From the NCBI GenBank assembly GCA_028708005.1, contig JAQVZV010000032.1:1-8122 (forward strand): a stretch of DNA of 8,122 nucleotides, in the 5' to 3' direction. Numbering within the stretch: the first letter of the stretch is position 1; every line of letters starts with the position of its first letter. The DNA is from Bacilli bacterium. GTDB taxonomy: Bacteria; Bacillota_I; Bacilli_A; RF39; UBA660. Shown here piece by piece: positions 1 to 6,365 of this stretch. The translations under genes were made by a program, and so were the position numbers. Below the pieces are notes generated by a model, which was not told the origin of the DNA, ran no database searches, and saw nothing but the letters and a program-made list of their open reading frames with translations.

Positions 1-857
1 CCTTTTTCAACCTTACCATTAAGATTTTTAGCAACATAACGATAAGCTATCTTTCTTTCACTACGGACAGCATCTGCAGCATCAAAATCAATAAGTAATG
101 CTTGACGTTGCATTTCCCGTCTGTTTCTTATATCTTTAACAAAACTTATATTATAAAACCACTGTTGAATCGCTTCTTTGAGTTTCTTAGGTATACCAAC
201 AACAAAAAGAGCCCCAGCCTTTAATTGGGATTTTGACTTATTAAATAAATCTTTTATAATCTTTCCAAAATTATTATATAAATAAACAAAAGGGGAAATT
301 AATATCTTATATAAGGCTATCCCTAAGAATTTCATTCCTTGCCAAACAAAGATAGGTATTTTAACAATATACTTTAAAAGAGCAATAATAAATACACCTA
401 CATATTTATATAATATATCAACAATAATAAACTTAAGAAACTTCGCTAAATATATAAGCGTTGTTTTAATTCCGATAAATAAATACCTAATGATAAACTG
501 CACAATCTTAAAAAGGTATGTAATTATATATTTAAGGGTTATGAAAATATATTTTATGACAACAAACAAGCCTTTAAAGGCATTAACAATAATAGTTTTT
601 ATGATTTTAAACAATACCAAAAGTATATTTTTTAGTAGTCGCCCCAGCCATGAAGCAACAACTTTTAAACCACGAAAAAAAAGTGAAAAACCGAATACAA
701 TTTTCAAAACGAGCCATTTTCCACTTAAAAACAGATTTTTAAATAAAGATCTTCCGTAAAACAAAACCCTCTTTAGAACGTAAATAATCCCCCTAATTAC
801 TTCGCCGACCCCTATTATAATCCACTTAAAAGGCAATAACAAACTCCATAAATTCAT
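1..857 (-). CDS. Hydrophobic membrane protein, 3'-partial, possible type II secretion F-domain fusion
   Basis: An open frame of 285 codons starts at ATG 857-855 and runs off the left edge without a stop. A strong ribosome site (AGGAGGTG, 865-872) lies 7 nt upstream. Residues 1 to about 205 are almost all hydrophobic, broken by single Lys/Arg residues at regular intervals, with almost no acidic residues (E19, D147). Residues 205-268 are more polar and basic and include the segment RNRREMQRQALL. The last visible residues, IAYRYVAKNLNGKVEK (270-285), resemble the opening of a type II secretion F (GspF/PilC/TadC) domain, with pattern Y-x-A-x-(3)-G-K-x-x-x-G. The frame being coding is secure; the secretion or pilus role is inference from about 16 residues. 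It may instead be an unrelated multi-pass or membrane-surface protein. It is divergent from the yqfQ-like gene. Confidence 0.8.
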   Translation of the reverse strand, partial: MNLWSLLLPFKWIIIGVGEVIRGIIYVLKRVLFYGRSLFKNLFLSGKWLVLKIVFGFSLFFRGLKVVASWLGRLLKNILLVLFKIIKTIIVNAFKGLFVVIKYIFITLKYIITYLFKIVQFIIRYLFIGIKTTLIYLAKFLKFIIVDILYKYVGVFIIALLKYIVKIPIFVWQGMKFLGIALYKILISPFVYLYNNFGKIIKDLFNKSKSQLKAGALFVVGIPKKLKEAIQQWFYNISFVKDIRNRREMQRQALLIDFDAADAVRSERKIAYRYVAKNLNGKVEK

Positions 858-864
858 AAAGTTG

Positions 865-906
865 CACCTCCTAAGACGAGTTACCTATCATAGATTGATT
901 ATAGCA
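865..906 (-). promoter_or_regulatory. Extended -10 promoter and RBS for the left membrane-protein gene
   Basis: Read on the minus strand, TGCTATAAT (906-898) is an extended -10 box. No good -35 is visible at the right distance, only T-rich sequence, which fits extended -10 promoters. The Shine-Dalgarno AGGAGGTG (872-865) follows and sits 7 nt before the ATG. The predicted leader is about 35 nt. Confidence 0.55.
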
Positions 907-969
907 CAAAAGTCTAAAAATTAAAACTTTTTTTAACTTATTTCATATATTATTATGAGGAGGTTTCTT

Positions 970-1305
970 ATGTTTAATCGAAATTATATGTTACCCCCAT
1001 TTAATAATCCATATAGTATCCTTCCAAAGGCTAAATTTAATTGGGGAAGTCTCTTAACTAACGCTCAAAAAACATTAGGCGTGATTAATCAAGCGATTCC
1101 TGTATTTCACCAAGTAAGGCCTATTTGGAGTAATGCTAAAACAATGTTTAAAGTTATGGGGGAAATGGGTAAAATTAATAATAATAATAACAATAACAAT
1201 AATAACCGTGGTAATAATAGTGATCAAAATACTAATACCACCACGGTTAATAATCAAAACAATCAACAAACTTTCCAAAATAATGAGCCTAATTTCTTTA
1301 TCTAA
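970..1305 (+). CDS. YqfQ/VrrA-like small protein with Asn-rich tail
   Basis: A protein of 111 residues. The start is ATG 970, because an upstream in-frame ATG at 955 overlaps the ribosome site GAGGAGG (957-963), which lies 6 nt before 970. Residues 24-66 (FNWGSLLTNAQKTLGVINQA, then a predicted helix ending VMGEM) resemble the YqfQ/VrrA core (pattern: GNAQKAI...QQxxPxxxxxxPxxxN). Residues 70-79 are ten consecutive Asn, and the tail to the end is rich in Asn, Gln and Thr. In Bacillus subtilis yqfQ lies close to dnaG-sigA-trmK, so the neighbourhood supports the call. The function of this family is not established. The gene is convergent with trmK, and their 3' ends overlap by 8 bp. Confidence 0.65.
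   Translation: MFNRNYMLPPFNNPYSILPKAKFNWGSLLTNAQKTLGVINQAIPVFHQVRPIWSNAKTMFKVMGEMGKINNNNNNNNNNRGNNSDQNTNTTTVNNQNNQQTFQNNEPNFFI
1175..1249 (-). terminator. Possible trmK-operon terminator inside the convergent yqfQ-like gene
   Basis: An imperfect inverted repeat has 19-nt arms at 1203-1221 and 1231-1249 (16 of 19 paired) with a 9-nt loop. The outer 10 bp (TAACCGTGGT / ACCACGGTTA) are perfect. On the minus strand it lies about 48 nt past the trmK stop and is followed by a U-rich run, the complement of the AAT/AAC tract. That is terminator-like, although the run is interrupted by A and G. It could also be chance structure in low-complexity coding sequence. Confidence 0.4.
1177..1206 (+). repeat. 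AAT/AAC trinucleotide tract encoding ten Asn
   Basis: Ten in-frame AAT or AAC codons lie in the yqfQ-like gene. Such triplet tracts can change length by slippage without shifting frame. The B. anthracis homologue vrrA was named for its variable repeat region. Confidence 0.85.
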
Positions 1306-1969
1306 TCTCTCTTTTAAGGCTTAAAATGCAAGCTTTTAATCGTAATCTTTTAAACAAATATTTTTGAGGTATTAATGAATATAATATCTCTTTTTGCCGT
1401 ATATCATTATTTATCATTTCTCTATAAAGATTGCTTTTCTCCCTACGTAATACTGGACCATACAAATAATCTCGTTTACTATACTTTTTATTGCCTTTTC
1501 TAAAATGAATTATTAAATAAATTATTTTATTTTCCTTTACAAGTTGCTCATCTACTATAAAATATCCAAAAGAAGATATTGTTTTGCGTAAATCATAGTA
1601 ATCAGTATTAGATTGAATAATTAAATCATTTGCATTACTTAATTTACTTTTATCTTTAGTAAGTATTTCAACTATTTTAGAACAACCTAAGCCTGACATA
1701 ACAATTGTATCAATCTCATCTTTTTCGACAACTTCCAAACCATCACCCAATCTTAAATCAATTGCACCTGTCATCTTAAACTTTTCTAAATTACGCCTAG
1801 CTTGATCTATGGCCCCTGGTCTCACATCAACAGCGATAGCCTTAAGCTTGGGATAACGATTAACTAAATAAATATCAAGTAGCGCATGATCACAACCAAT
1901 ATCTACCATTTTGGCATGATTACTTATATAAGAAGCAATTACTAGTAGTCTTTTTGATAATTTAATCAT
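1298..1969 (-). CDS. trmK: tRNA (adenine(22)-N1)-methyltransferase TrmK
   Basis: A protein of 223 residues, the usual size for the TrmK (YqfN) family, which transfers a methyl group from S-adenosylmethionine to N1 of adenine 22 in tRNA. Residues 22-35 (VDIGCDHALLDIYL) form SAM motif I. AVDVRPGAIDQARRN (46-60) fits the next strand with its acidic ribose-binding residue. MSGLGCSKI (91-99) occupies the place of the family's GMGG motif but is altered. The basic C-terminal part (about 165-223) fits the helical tRNA-binding domain. The ATG (1969-1967) overlaps the rpoD stop by 8 bp, which suggests translational coupling. The rpoD-trmK order matches Bacillus and relatives and supports the call. The cytoplasmic location and tRNA substrate come from the family, not from direct evidence here. 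Confidence 0.9.
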   Translation of the reverse strand: MIKLSKRLLVIASYISNHAKMVDIGCDHALLDIYLVNRYPKLKAIAVDVRPGAIDQARRNLEKFKMTGAIDLRLGDGLEVVEKDEIDTIVMSGLGCSKIVEILTKDKSKLSNANDLIIQSNTDYYDLRKTISSFGYFIVDEQLVKENKIIYLIIHFRKGNKKYSKRDYLYGPVLRREKSNLYREMINNDIRQKEILYSLIPQKYLFKRLRLKACILSLKREIR

Positions 1970-3047
1970 TGAGATATTCTTTTAGTTTACGAGATCTAGA
2001 TGGATGCCTTAACTTACGTAAAGCTTTGGCCTCAATTTGTCTAATACGCTCTCTCGTAACATTAAAGATATTACCCACTTCTTCTAATGTACGAGATGTA
2101 CCATCAACAAGACCAAAACGTAATTTTAAGACTTCTTCTTCCCTCTCTGTAAGAGTTTGTAAAACTAATGCTATGTCATCTTTTAAAACTTCATTAATAG
2201 CATATTCCTCTGGGCTCATATTACTTTCATCAGGAATAAAATCACCTAAATGAGAATCTTCTTCTTCACCTATTGGTGTTTCTAAAGATAATGGATCTTG
2301 GGCTATTTTAAATATTTCTCTAATCTTTTCAACCGTAACTCCCATCTTTTCAGCCAATTCTTCTTCTGTTGGATCTCTATTTAAATCCAATGTCATTTGC
2401 CTTTGAATTCGCTTTAATTTATTGATGGTTTCCACCATATGAACAGGCACCCTAATAGTTTTAGCTTGGTCTGCTATTGCCCTAGTGATGGCTTGTCTAA
2501 TCCACCATGTTGCATAAGTTGAAAACTTGAACCCTTTACTAGCGTCAAATTTATCAACTGCTTTCATTAGACCAATATTGCCTTCTTGAATTAAATCTAA
2601 AAATGATAGATTACGACCAACATAACGCTTAGCTATACTAACAACTAAACGAAGATTAGCTTCCGCTAAGGTATTCTTAGCCACTTCATCACCCTCAGCA
2701 GCTCTTTGAGATAAATCTAATTCTTCTGCTAAAGATAACAAAGATATTTTACCTATTTCCTTTAAATACATACGAACAGGATCATTAATACTAACATCTT
2801 TCGATACCGATAATTCTTTAACTAGATCTTTTCCGGAACCTTCTTCAGAGTCGGCATCCTCAACTTCATCTGAAACCACTTCAATATTTAAGTCATTAAA
2901 AGTATTATATAATTCATCTAGTGAGTCACTATCTAATTCAAGCCCTCTTAACTCCTCTGCTAATTCCTCAAATGTTATATAGCCTCTTTCTTTACCCTTA
3001 AGTATAAGACTTTTTTTTCTTTCTTCAAATGTCTTAATTGTTCCCAT
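1962..3047 (-). CDS. rpoD: Housekeeping RNA polymerase sigma factor (sigma A / RpoD)
   Basis: A primary sigma-70 factor of 361 residues, close to the ~370 of B. subtilis SigA. An N-terminal region 1.1-like segment (about 8-58) is followed by an acidic linker (59-80). Region 1.2 is DPVRMYLKEIGK (89-100). Region 2 runs about 128-205, including NLRLVVSIAKRYVGRNLSFLD and the -10-recognising TYATWWIRQAITRAI segment (177-191). Region 3 is about 205-285. Region 4 ends with the -35-binding helix-turn-helix VTRERIRQIEAKALRKLRHP (330-349). It binds core RNA polymerase and directs it to TTGACA/TATAAT promoters, two perfect examples of which occur here. The ATG (3047-3045) lies inside the end of dnaG (14-bp overlap), with GGGAG about 9 nt upstream. 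It is the middle gene of dnaG-rpoD-trmK. Confidence 0.98.
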   Translation of the reverse strand: MGTIKTFEERKKSLILKGKERGYITFEELAEELRGLELDSDSLDELYNTFNDLNIEVVSDEVEDADSEEGSGKDLVKELSVSKDVSINDPVRMYLKEIGKISLLSLAEELDLSQRAAEGDEVAKNTLAEANLRLVVSIAKRYVGRNLSFLDLIQEGNIGLMKAVDKFDASKGFKFSTYATWWIRQAITRAIADQAKTIRVPVHMVETINKLKRIQRQMTLDLNRDPTEEELAEKMGVTVEKIREIFKIAQDPLSLETPIGEEEDSHLGDFIPDESNMSPEEYAINEVLKDDIALVLQTLTEREEEVLKLRFGLVDGTSRTLEEVGNIFNVTRERIRQIEAKALRKLRHPSRSRKLKEYLND

Positions 3048-4791
3048 CCAAATCCACTCCCTTTCTTAATTCCATAATTTGATTAGCAATATTCGCTCTA
3101 TCAGTATCTACGCTGCATTCTTTTAGAACACCCTCTAATCTTTTGATCTCTATTTCAACAGTATAATCATTTAAAACCTTGATATAATCATCAATTTCTT
3201 CCCTACTATATTCTTCAGGTAACGGTAACATTATAATCTGACTAAGAATCTCCATCAATTCTTTTTTAGATCCTAGATAAGCTATAAAGTCAGCAATATT
3301 AATATCCCCATATTTTTTATAAAAAGAAATAATCTCACAAGCTAAATAGCGGTACTCTTTCACTGGAATAAAGACATCACTATCATCAAATAATCTTATA
3401 ACTTCTTTATACTTCAACATATAAAATAATAAACGCTCATAAGCTTTTTCATATTTACTTTGCATTTTGTATTTTTCTTTAGGCGGCTTAGTTATTGCTA
3501 CTTTAGTTGATAATTCTTCCTTATTAAGTAATGATAATAATGTTTCAACTGAAACACCAGTTTCTTTACTTAATTTTTGAATAATTATTTCTCTTACAAT
3601 TTTATCTTTAACCAAATTTAGTTCTTTAATAACATTATCTATATAATTTGATACATCATCACTATTATTTAAATTTTTTCCTTCTTTATAAATAAACATT
3701 TTATAATCTAATAATGATATTGGACTATCGAGATGTTCTTTTAGTCTATCAACACCGTATTTATCAATATAATCATCTGGATCAAGCTCATCTTCTAAAC
3801 GAACTATCTTAGCAGTTACGCCTAACTTTAATAACTCCTCACCACATGCGATAGTGGCCTTATTACCAGCCTTATCACCATCAAACATCAAAATAACATT
3901 TGATGATAACCTTTTTATTAGTTGTGCTTGATCACTTGTGATAGCTGTGCCCATGGTTGCTATAACATTTTTAATACCCACTTTAAAGAGGGCAATAACA
4001 TCCATAAAACCTTCAACAACAATAACTTGTCCAGCCTTACGGATATGTTCTTTAGCATGATGATAGTTGTATAACAAATGACCTTTCTTAAAAATCTGCG
4101 ATTCCTTTGAATTAACATATTTAGCAGAATCATCCCTATCATAAATGCGACCACTAAAACCGACTGTCTTACCTTCAACATTCCATAAAGGGAACATAAT
4201 TCGATTAACAAAAAGATCATAACATCCATTTTCATTGATATTACATAATCCACTTTTTAATATTGACTTATCATCATGTCCATTGGCCTTTAACATTTGA
4301 TAAAGCTTGTCCCCATTAAAAGAAACACCTACACCAAATTGTTTTATAATCTCTGCATTAATTCCTCTATCACTTAAGTACTTACGACCAATAGTACCAC
4401 TAGAAGTTTTTAAATTGTTTTGATAAAATTTAGCAGCTATATCATACATATCATAAAACTTATCAAGATAAGAATAAGTTCTTTTAGAGCCTGTATCTAT
4501 ATCAATCGAAATATTAGTCTTATTAGCGACCAATTTTACAGCTTCTAAAAAAGAAAGATGTTCATACTCCATTAAAAAGGTAAAGACATTGCCTGTTGCG
4601 CCACAAACAAAACAAGTATATATTTGTTTTTCATTTGAAACGCTCATACTAGGATTGTGATCGTCATGAAAAGGACAAAGACCAAAATAGTTTTTGCCTT
4701 TTTGAGTAAGAGGCACATACTCAGAAATAATATCAACAATACTAACACTATTTCGTATCTCCATTATTTGCTCATTGCTAATACGGGCCAT
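3034..4791 (-). CDS. dnaG: DNA primase DnaG
   Basis: A protein of 585 residues, typical of bacterial primase, which synthesises RNA primers at the replication fork. I chose ATG 4791-4789 because AGGAAG (4802-4807) sits 10 nt upstream; an upstream TTG at 4812 has no ribosome site. The CHC2 zinc finger is intact: C39, H42, C60 and C63. RIMFPLWNVEGKTVGFSGR (197-215) is the conserved polymerase-core motif. The TOPRIM fold carries E260 in VVEGFMDV and the metal-binding pair D304/D306 in MFDGDKAG, followed by DPDDYI (338-343). The C-terminal ~170 residues should be the DnaB helicase-binding part and are divergent, as usual. It is the first gene of dnaG-rpoD-trmK, overlaps rpoD by 14 bp and follows a consensus promoter. 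Confidence 0.98.
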   Translation of the reverse strand: MARISNEQIMEIRNSVSIVDIISEYVPLTQKGKNYFGLCPFHDDHNPSMSVSNEKQIYTCFVCGATGNVFTFLMEYEHLSFLEAVKLVANKTNISIDIDTGSKRTYSYLDKFYDMYDIAAKFYQNNLKTSSGTIGRKYLSDRGINAEIIKQFGVGVSFNGDKLYQMLKANGHDDKSILKSGLCNINENGCYDLFVNRIMFPLWNVEGKTVGFSGRIYDRDDSAKYVNSKESQIFKKGHLLYNYHHAKEHIRKAGQVIVVEGFMDVIALFKVGIKNVIATMGTAITSDQAQLIKRLSSNVILMFDGDKAGNKATIACGEELLKLGVTAKIVRLEDELDPDDYIDKYGVDRLKEHLDSPISLLDYKMFIYKEGKNLNNSDDVSNYIDNVIKELNLVKDKIVREIIIQKLSKETGVSVETLLSLLNKEELSTKVAITKPPKEKYKMQSKYEKAYERLLFYMLKYKEVIRLFDDSDVFIPVKEYRYLACEIISFYKKYGDINIADFIAYLGSKKELMEILSQIIMLPLPEEYSREEIDDYIKVLNDYTVEIEIKRLEGVLKECSVDTDRANIANQIMELRKGVDLDGNN

Positions 4792-4879
4792 AATATCACT
4801 ACTTCCTACCAATATTATTCTACATAGACATGCATTTTTCCCCTAAATATTCTTAAAAGAACGTTTTTTTCAAAATATT

Positions 4880-4908
4880 ATTATAAAGAAAGACCCAAAC
4901 GATGTCAA
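4880..4908 (-). promoter_or_regulatory. Consensus sigma-A promoter of dnaG-rpoD-trmK
   Basis: On the minus strand TTGACA (4908-4903) is separated by exactly 17 bp from TATAAT (4885-4880), a perfect match to the housekeeping consensus. Transcription should begin near 4873, giving a leader of roughly 80 nt before the dnaG ATG. It drives the gene for the sigma factor that recognises it, so positive feedback is possible. The -35 box begins 2 bp past the rplT terminator. Confidence 0.9.
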
Positions 4909-4910
4909 TT

Positions 4911-4933
4911 AAAAAAGTCTATAACAATAGACT
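4911..4933 (-). terminator. Intrinsic terminator after rplT
   Basis: On the minus strand AGTCTAT and ATAGACT (4933-4927 and 4922-4916) form a perfect 7-bp stem with a 4-nt loop, followed at once by six Ts. It begins 8 nt past the rplT stop and separates the infC operon from the dnaG promoter. Confidence 0.85.
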
Positions 4934-4941
4934 CATTTAAA

Positions 4942-5616
4942 TTATTCAGACTTTTTTGTTGCTTTTTTACTAGTTGTTGTAGATGTCGTTTTTTTAGCAG
5001 CAGGTTTCTTTACCGTTTTTTCTGTCTTGCTAGCTTCCTTTTTAGGAGCTGCTTTCTTTACAGGTGTCGCTGTTTCCTTTTTAGGAGTTACTTTCTTGGC
5101 AGGTACTGCCATTTCCTTTTTAGGAGTTGCTTTTTTAACTTCCTTTTTAGGAGTTGCTTTAGTTTCAGTTTTCTTAGCTTCTGCTTTAATGCTATTTTTC
5201 TTAACTTCTTCTTTAGTTTCAGTCTTATTTAGTTTAACAGCCTTAGGTTTGTATTCTTTGCCATTCAAAGCATCTTTAGCAATATCAACTAAATCAACGA
5301 AAGATTCAGGATTATCAATAGCTATTTCAGATAACATCTTACGGTTAATAACTAAACCAGCTTTAGTTAAACCATTGATAAATTTAGAATAACTTATTTC
5401 ATTTTCTCTACACGCAGCATTAATTCTAGTAATCCAAAGTTTCCTAAAGTTACTTTTATTTTGTTTACGATCTCTATAAGCATATACACTTGAATGCATT
5501 ACTTGTTCTTTAGCCGTTTTAAACAAACGATGTTTACTTCCAAAGTATCCCTTGGCTTCTTTTAAAATCTTCTTACGACGATTGCGCGCAACCGTTCCAC
5601 CTTTAACTCTTGTCAT
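4942..5616 (-). CDS. rplT: Ribosomal protein bL20 with long Lys/Ala/Pro-rich C-terminal tail
   Basis: Residues 1-116 are a normal bL20 (MTRVKGGTVARNRRKK, AKGYFGSKHRLFKTAKEQV, FRKLWITRINAACRENEISY, INRKMLSEIAI), an early large-subunit assembly protein that binds 23S rRNA. In many Bacillota it also represses its own operon through the infC leader. The usual length is about 117-120 residues; this one is 224. The additional ~108 residues are low-complexity and basic, about one third Lys (36 by my count), with four PKKE repeats, and resemble a histone-H1-like disordered tail. The frame stays open to a TAA just before the terminator, so the tail looks genuinely encoded. The start has AAGGAG (5624-5629) 7 nt upstream and lies 21 nt after rpmI. 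Confidence 0.96.
   Translation of the reverse strand: MTRVKGGTVARNRRKKILKEAKGYFGSKHRLFKTAKEQVMHSSVYAYRDRKQNKSNFRKLWITRINAACRENEISYSKFINGLTKAGLVINRKMLSEIAIDNPESFVDLVDIAKDALNGKEYKPKAVKLNKTETKEEVKKNSIKAEAKKTETKATPKKEVKKATPKKEMAVPAKKVTPKKETATPVKKAAPKKEASKTEKTVKKPAAKKTTSTTTSKKATKKSE
5035..5153. repeat. Four direct repeats in the rplT tail
   Basis: The plus-strand 14-mer TTCCTTTTTAGGAG occurs at 5035, 5074, 5113 and 5140, with start-to-start spacings of 39, 39 and 27 bp. All spacings are multiples of three, so the frame is kept. On the coding strand it encodes the repeated PKKE core. Such repeats can expand or contract by recombination or slippage. Confidence 0.85.
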
Positions 5617-5637
5617 GTGTATTCTCCTTCCTTAAGT

Positions 5638-5826
5638 TTAGATTAATGACTTTAATCTCTTTTCATCTGCTTTGCTCAATGTAGAGCCAGCTCTATTTTT
5701 ACGATTAACGGCAGTACTTTTCTTACCTGTTTTATGTCTGCTACCAGGACGACCAATAACAGCTGTACCACCAGGTCTGGTACGCATTGCTTTTTTAATA
5801 CCTTTGTGTGATTTCATTTTTGGCAT
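5638..5826 (-). CDS. rpmI: Ribosomal protein bL35
   Basis: A protein of 62 residues, close to the usual 64-66. MPKMKSHKGIKKAMRTRPGG at the N terminus and the basic region ending SKADEKRLKSLI are typical of bL35, a small 23S rRNA-binding protein of the large subunit. The ribosome site AGGAGG (5834-5839) overlaps the infC stop codon, so translation is probably coupled to infC. It lies between infC and rplT, the standard order in bacteria. Confidence 0.96.
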   Translation of the reverse strand: MPKMKSHKGIKKAMRTRPGGTAVIGRPGSRHKTGKKSTAVNRKNRAGSTLSKADEKRLKSLI

Positions 5827-5837
5827 AATAATTCCTC

Positions 5838-6365
5838 CTATTTCTTTTTAGGGACAAGTCCCATAAACATATTACGGCCTTCTAACTTAGGCTCTTGTTC
5901 GACTTCTCCCACTTCACTTAAGACTTCCGCAAAACGAATTAAAACGTCTCTTCCTAATTCAGTATGAGCCATTTCACGGCCTTTGAATCTAATTGACACC
6001 TTAATTTTATGACCCTTTTCCAAATACTTAAAAACATTTTTAGCTTTAGTATCAAAGTCATGCTTATCAATATGAACCGATAGTCTAAATTCCTTTAGTT
6101 CAGCACTAGTCTCACGCTGTTTCTTCAACGATTCTTTCGTCTTTTTCTTCTTCTCATATTTGAATTTGTTATAATCAAGTAATTTACATACTGGCGGATT
6201 AGCATTTCCATTAATAAGAACAAGATCAAAGCCGGCATAACTAGCTAAAGTTAAAGCATCCGCTTTTGATTTTACTCCTAATTGTTCTCCATTAGGTCCA
6301 ATAACCATCACTTGACTATGTTTTATCTGCTCATTTATAGGCAAATCTTTTTCTTTACCCGCTAT
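5838..6365 (-). CDS. infC: Translation initiation factor IF-3, probable AUA start
   Basis: IF-3 binds the 30S subunit, prevents premature 50S joining and checks start codon and initiator tRNA. The N-terminal domain (DLPINEQIKHSQVMVIGPNG) is followed by PPVCKLLDYNKFKYE, a Lys-rich linker and the C-terminal domain (LKEFRLSVHIDKHDFDTKAKNVFKYLEKGHKIKVSIRFKGREM) ending EGRNMFMGLVPKKK. I place the start at ATA 6365-6363. The only strong Shine-Dalgarno, GGAGGTG (6378-6372), lies just upstream of it, giving 175 residues, the family norm. An ATG at 6380 overlaps that site and has none of its own. A frame extended to 6416 would run back through a terminator. Non-AUG starts (often AUU) are a known infC feature, used for IF-3 autocontrol. 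This is the first gene of infC-rpmI-rplT. Confidence 0.93.
   Translation of the reverse strand: MAGKEKDLPINEQIKHSQVMVIGPNGEQLGVKSKADALTLASYAGFDLVLINGNANPPVCKLLDYNKFKYEKKKKTKESLKKQRETSAELKEFRLSVHIDKHDFDTKAKNVFKYLEKGHKIKVSIRFKGREMAHTELGRDVLIRFAEVLSEVGEVEQEPKLEGRNMFMGLVPKKK

Noticed and set aside
490..759. Plus-strand open frame of 89 codons
   Set aside because: It is antisense to the long membrane-protein frame, which has a start, a strong ribosome site and a promoter.
1075..1324. Open frames on both strands over the Asn-rich region
   Set aside because: They are products of the AAT/AAC low-complexity tract; the YqfQ-like frame explains the region and has the ribosome site.
1312..1326. AT-only 6-bp palindrome as terminator of the yqfQ-like gene
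   Set aside because: TTTTAA-GGC-TTAAAA is too weak and has no T-run; it can occur by chance in this composition.
3960..4253. Minus-strand 97-codon open frame inside dnaG
   Set aside because: It is out of frame with the intact TOPRIM region of dnaG and has no family resemblance.
4792..4812. TTG start for dnaG seven codons upstream
   Set aside because: No ribosome site precedes it, while ATG 4791 has AGGAAG at a good distance and gives the zinc-finger positions usual for the family.
5035..5153. CRISPR-like regularly spaced repeats
   Set aside because: The 14-bp repeats are in-frame parts of the rplT tail, short and unevenly spaced, and encode PKKE.
5027..5392. Plus-strand hydrophobic open frame of 121 codons
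   Set aside because: It is the antisense shadow of the Lys/Ala-rich rplT tail; its repeats come from the PKKE repeats.
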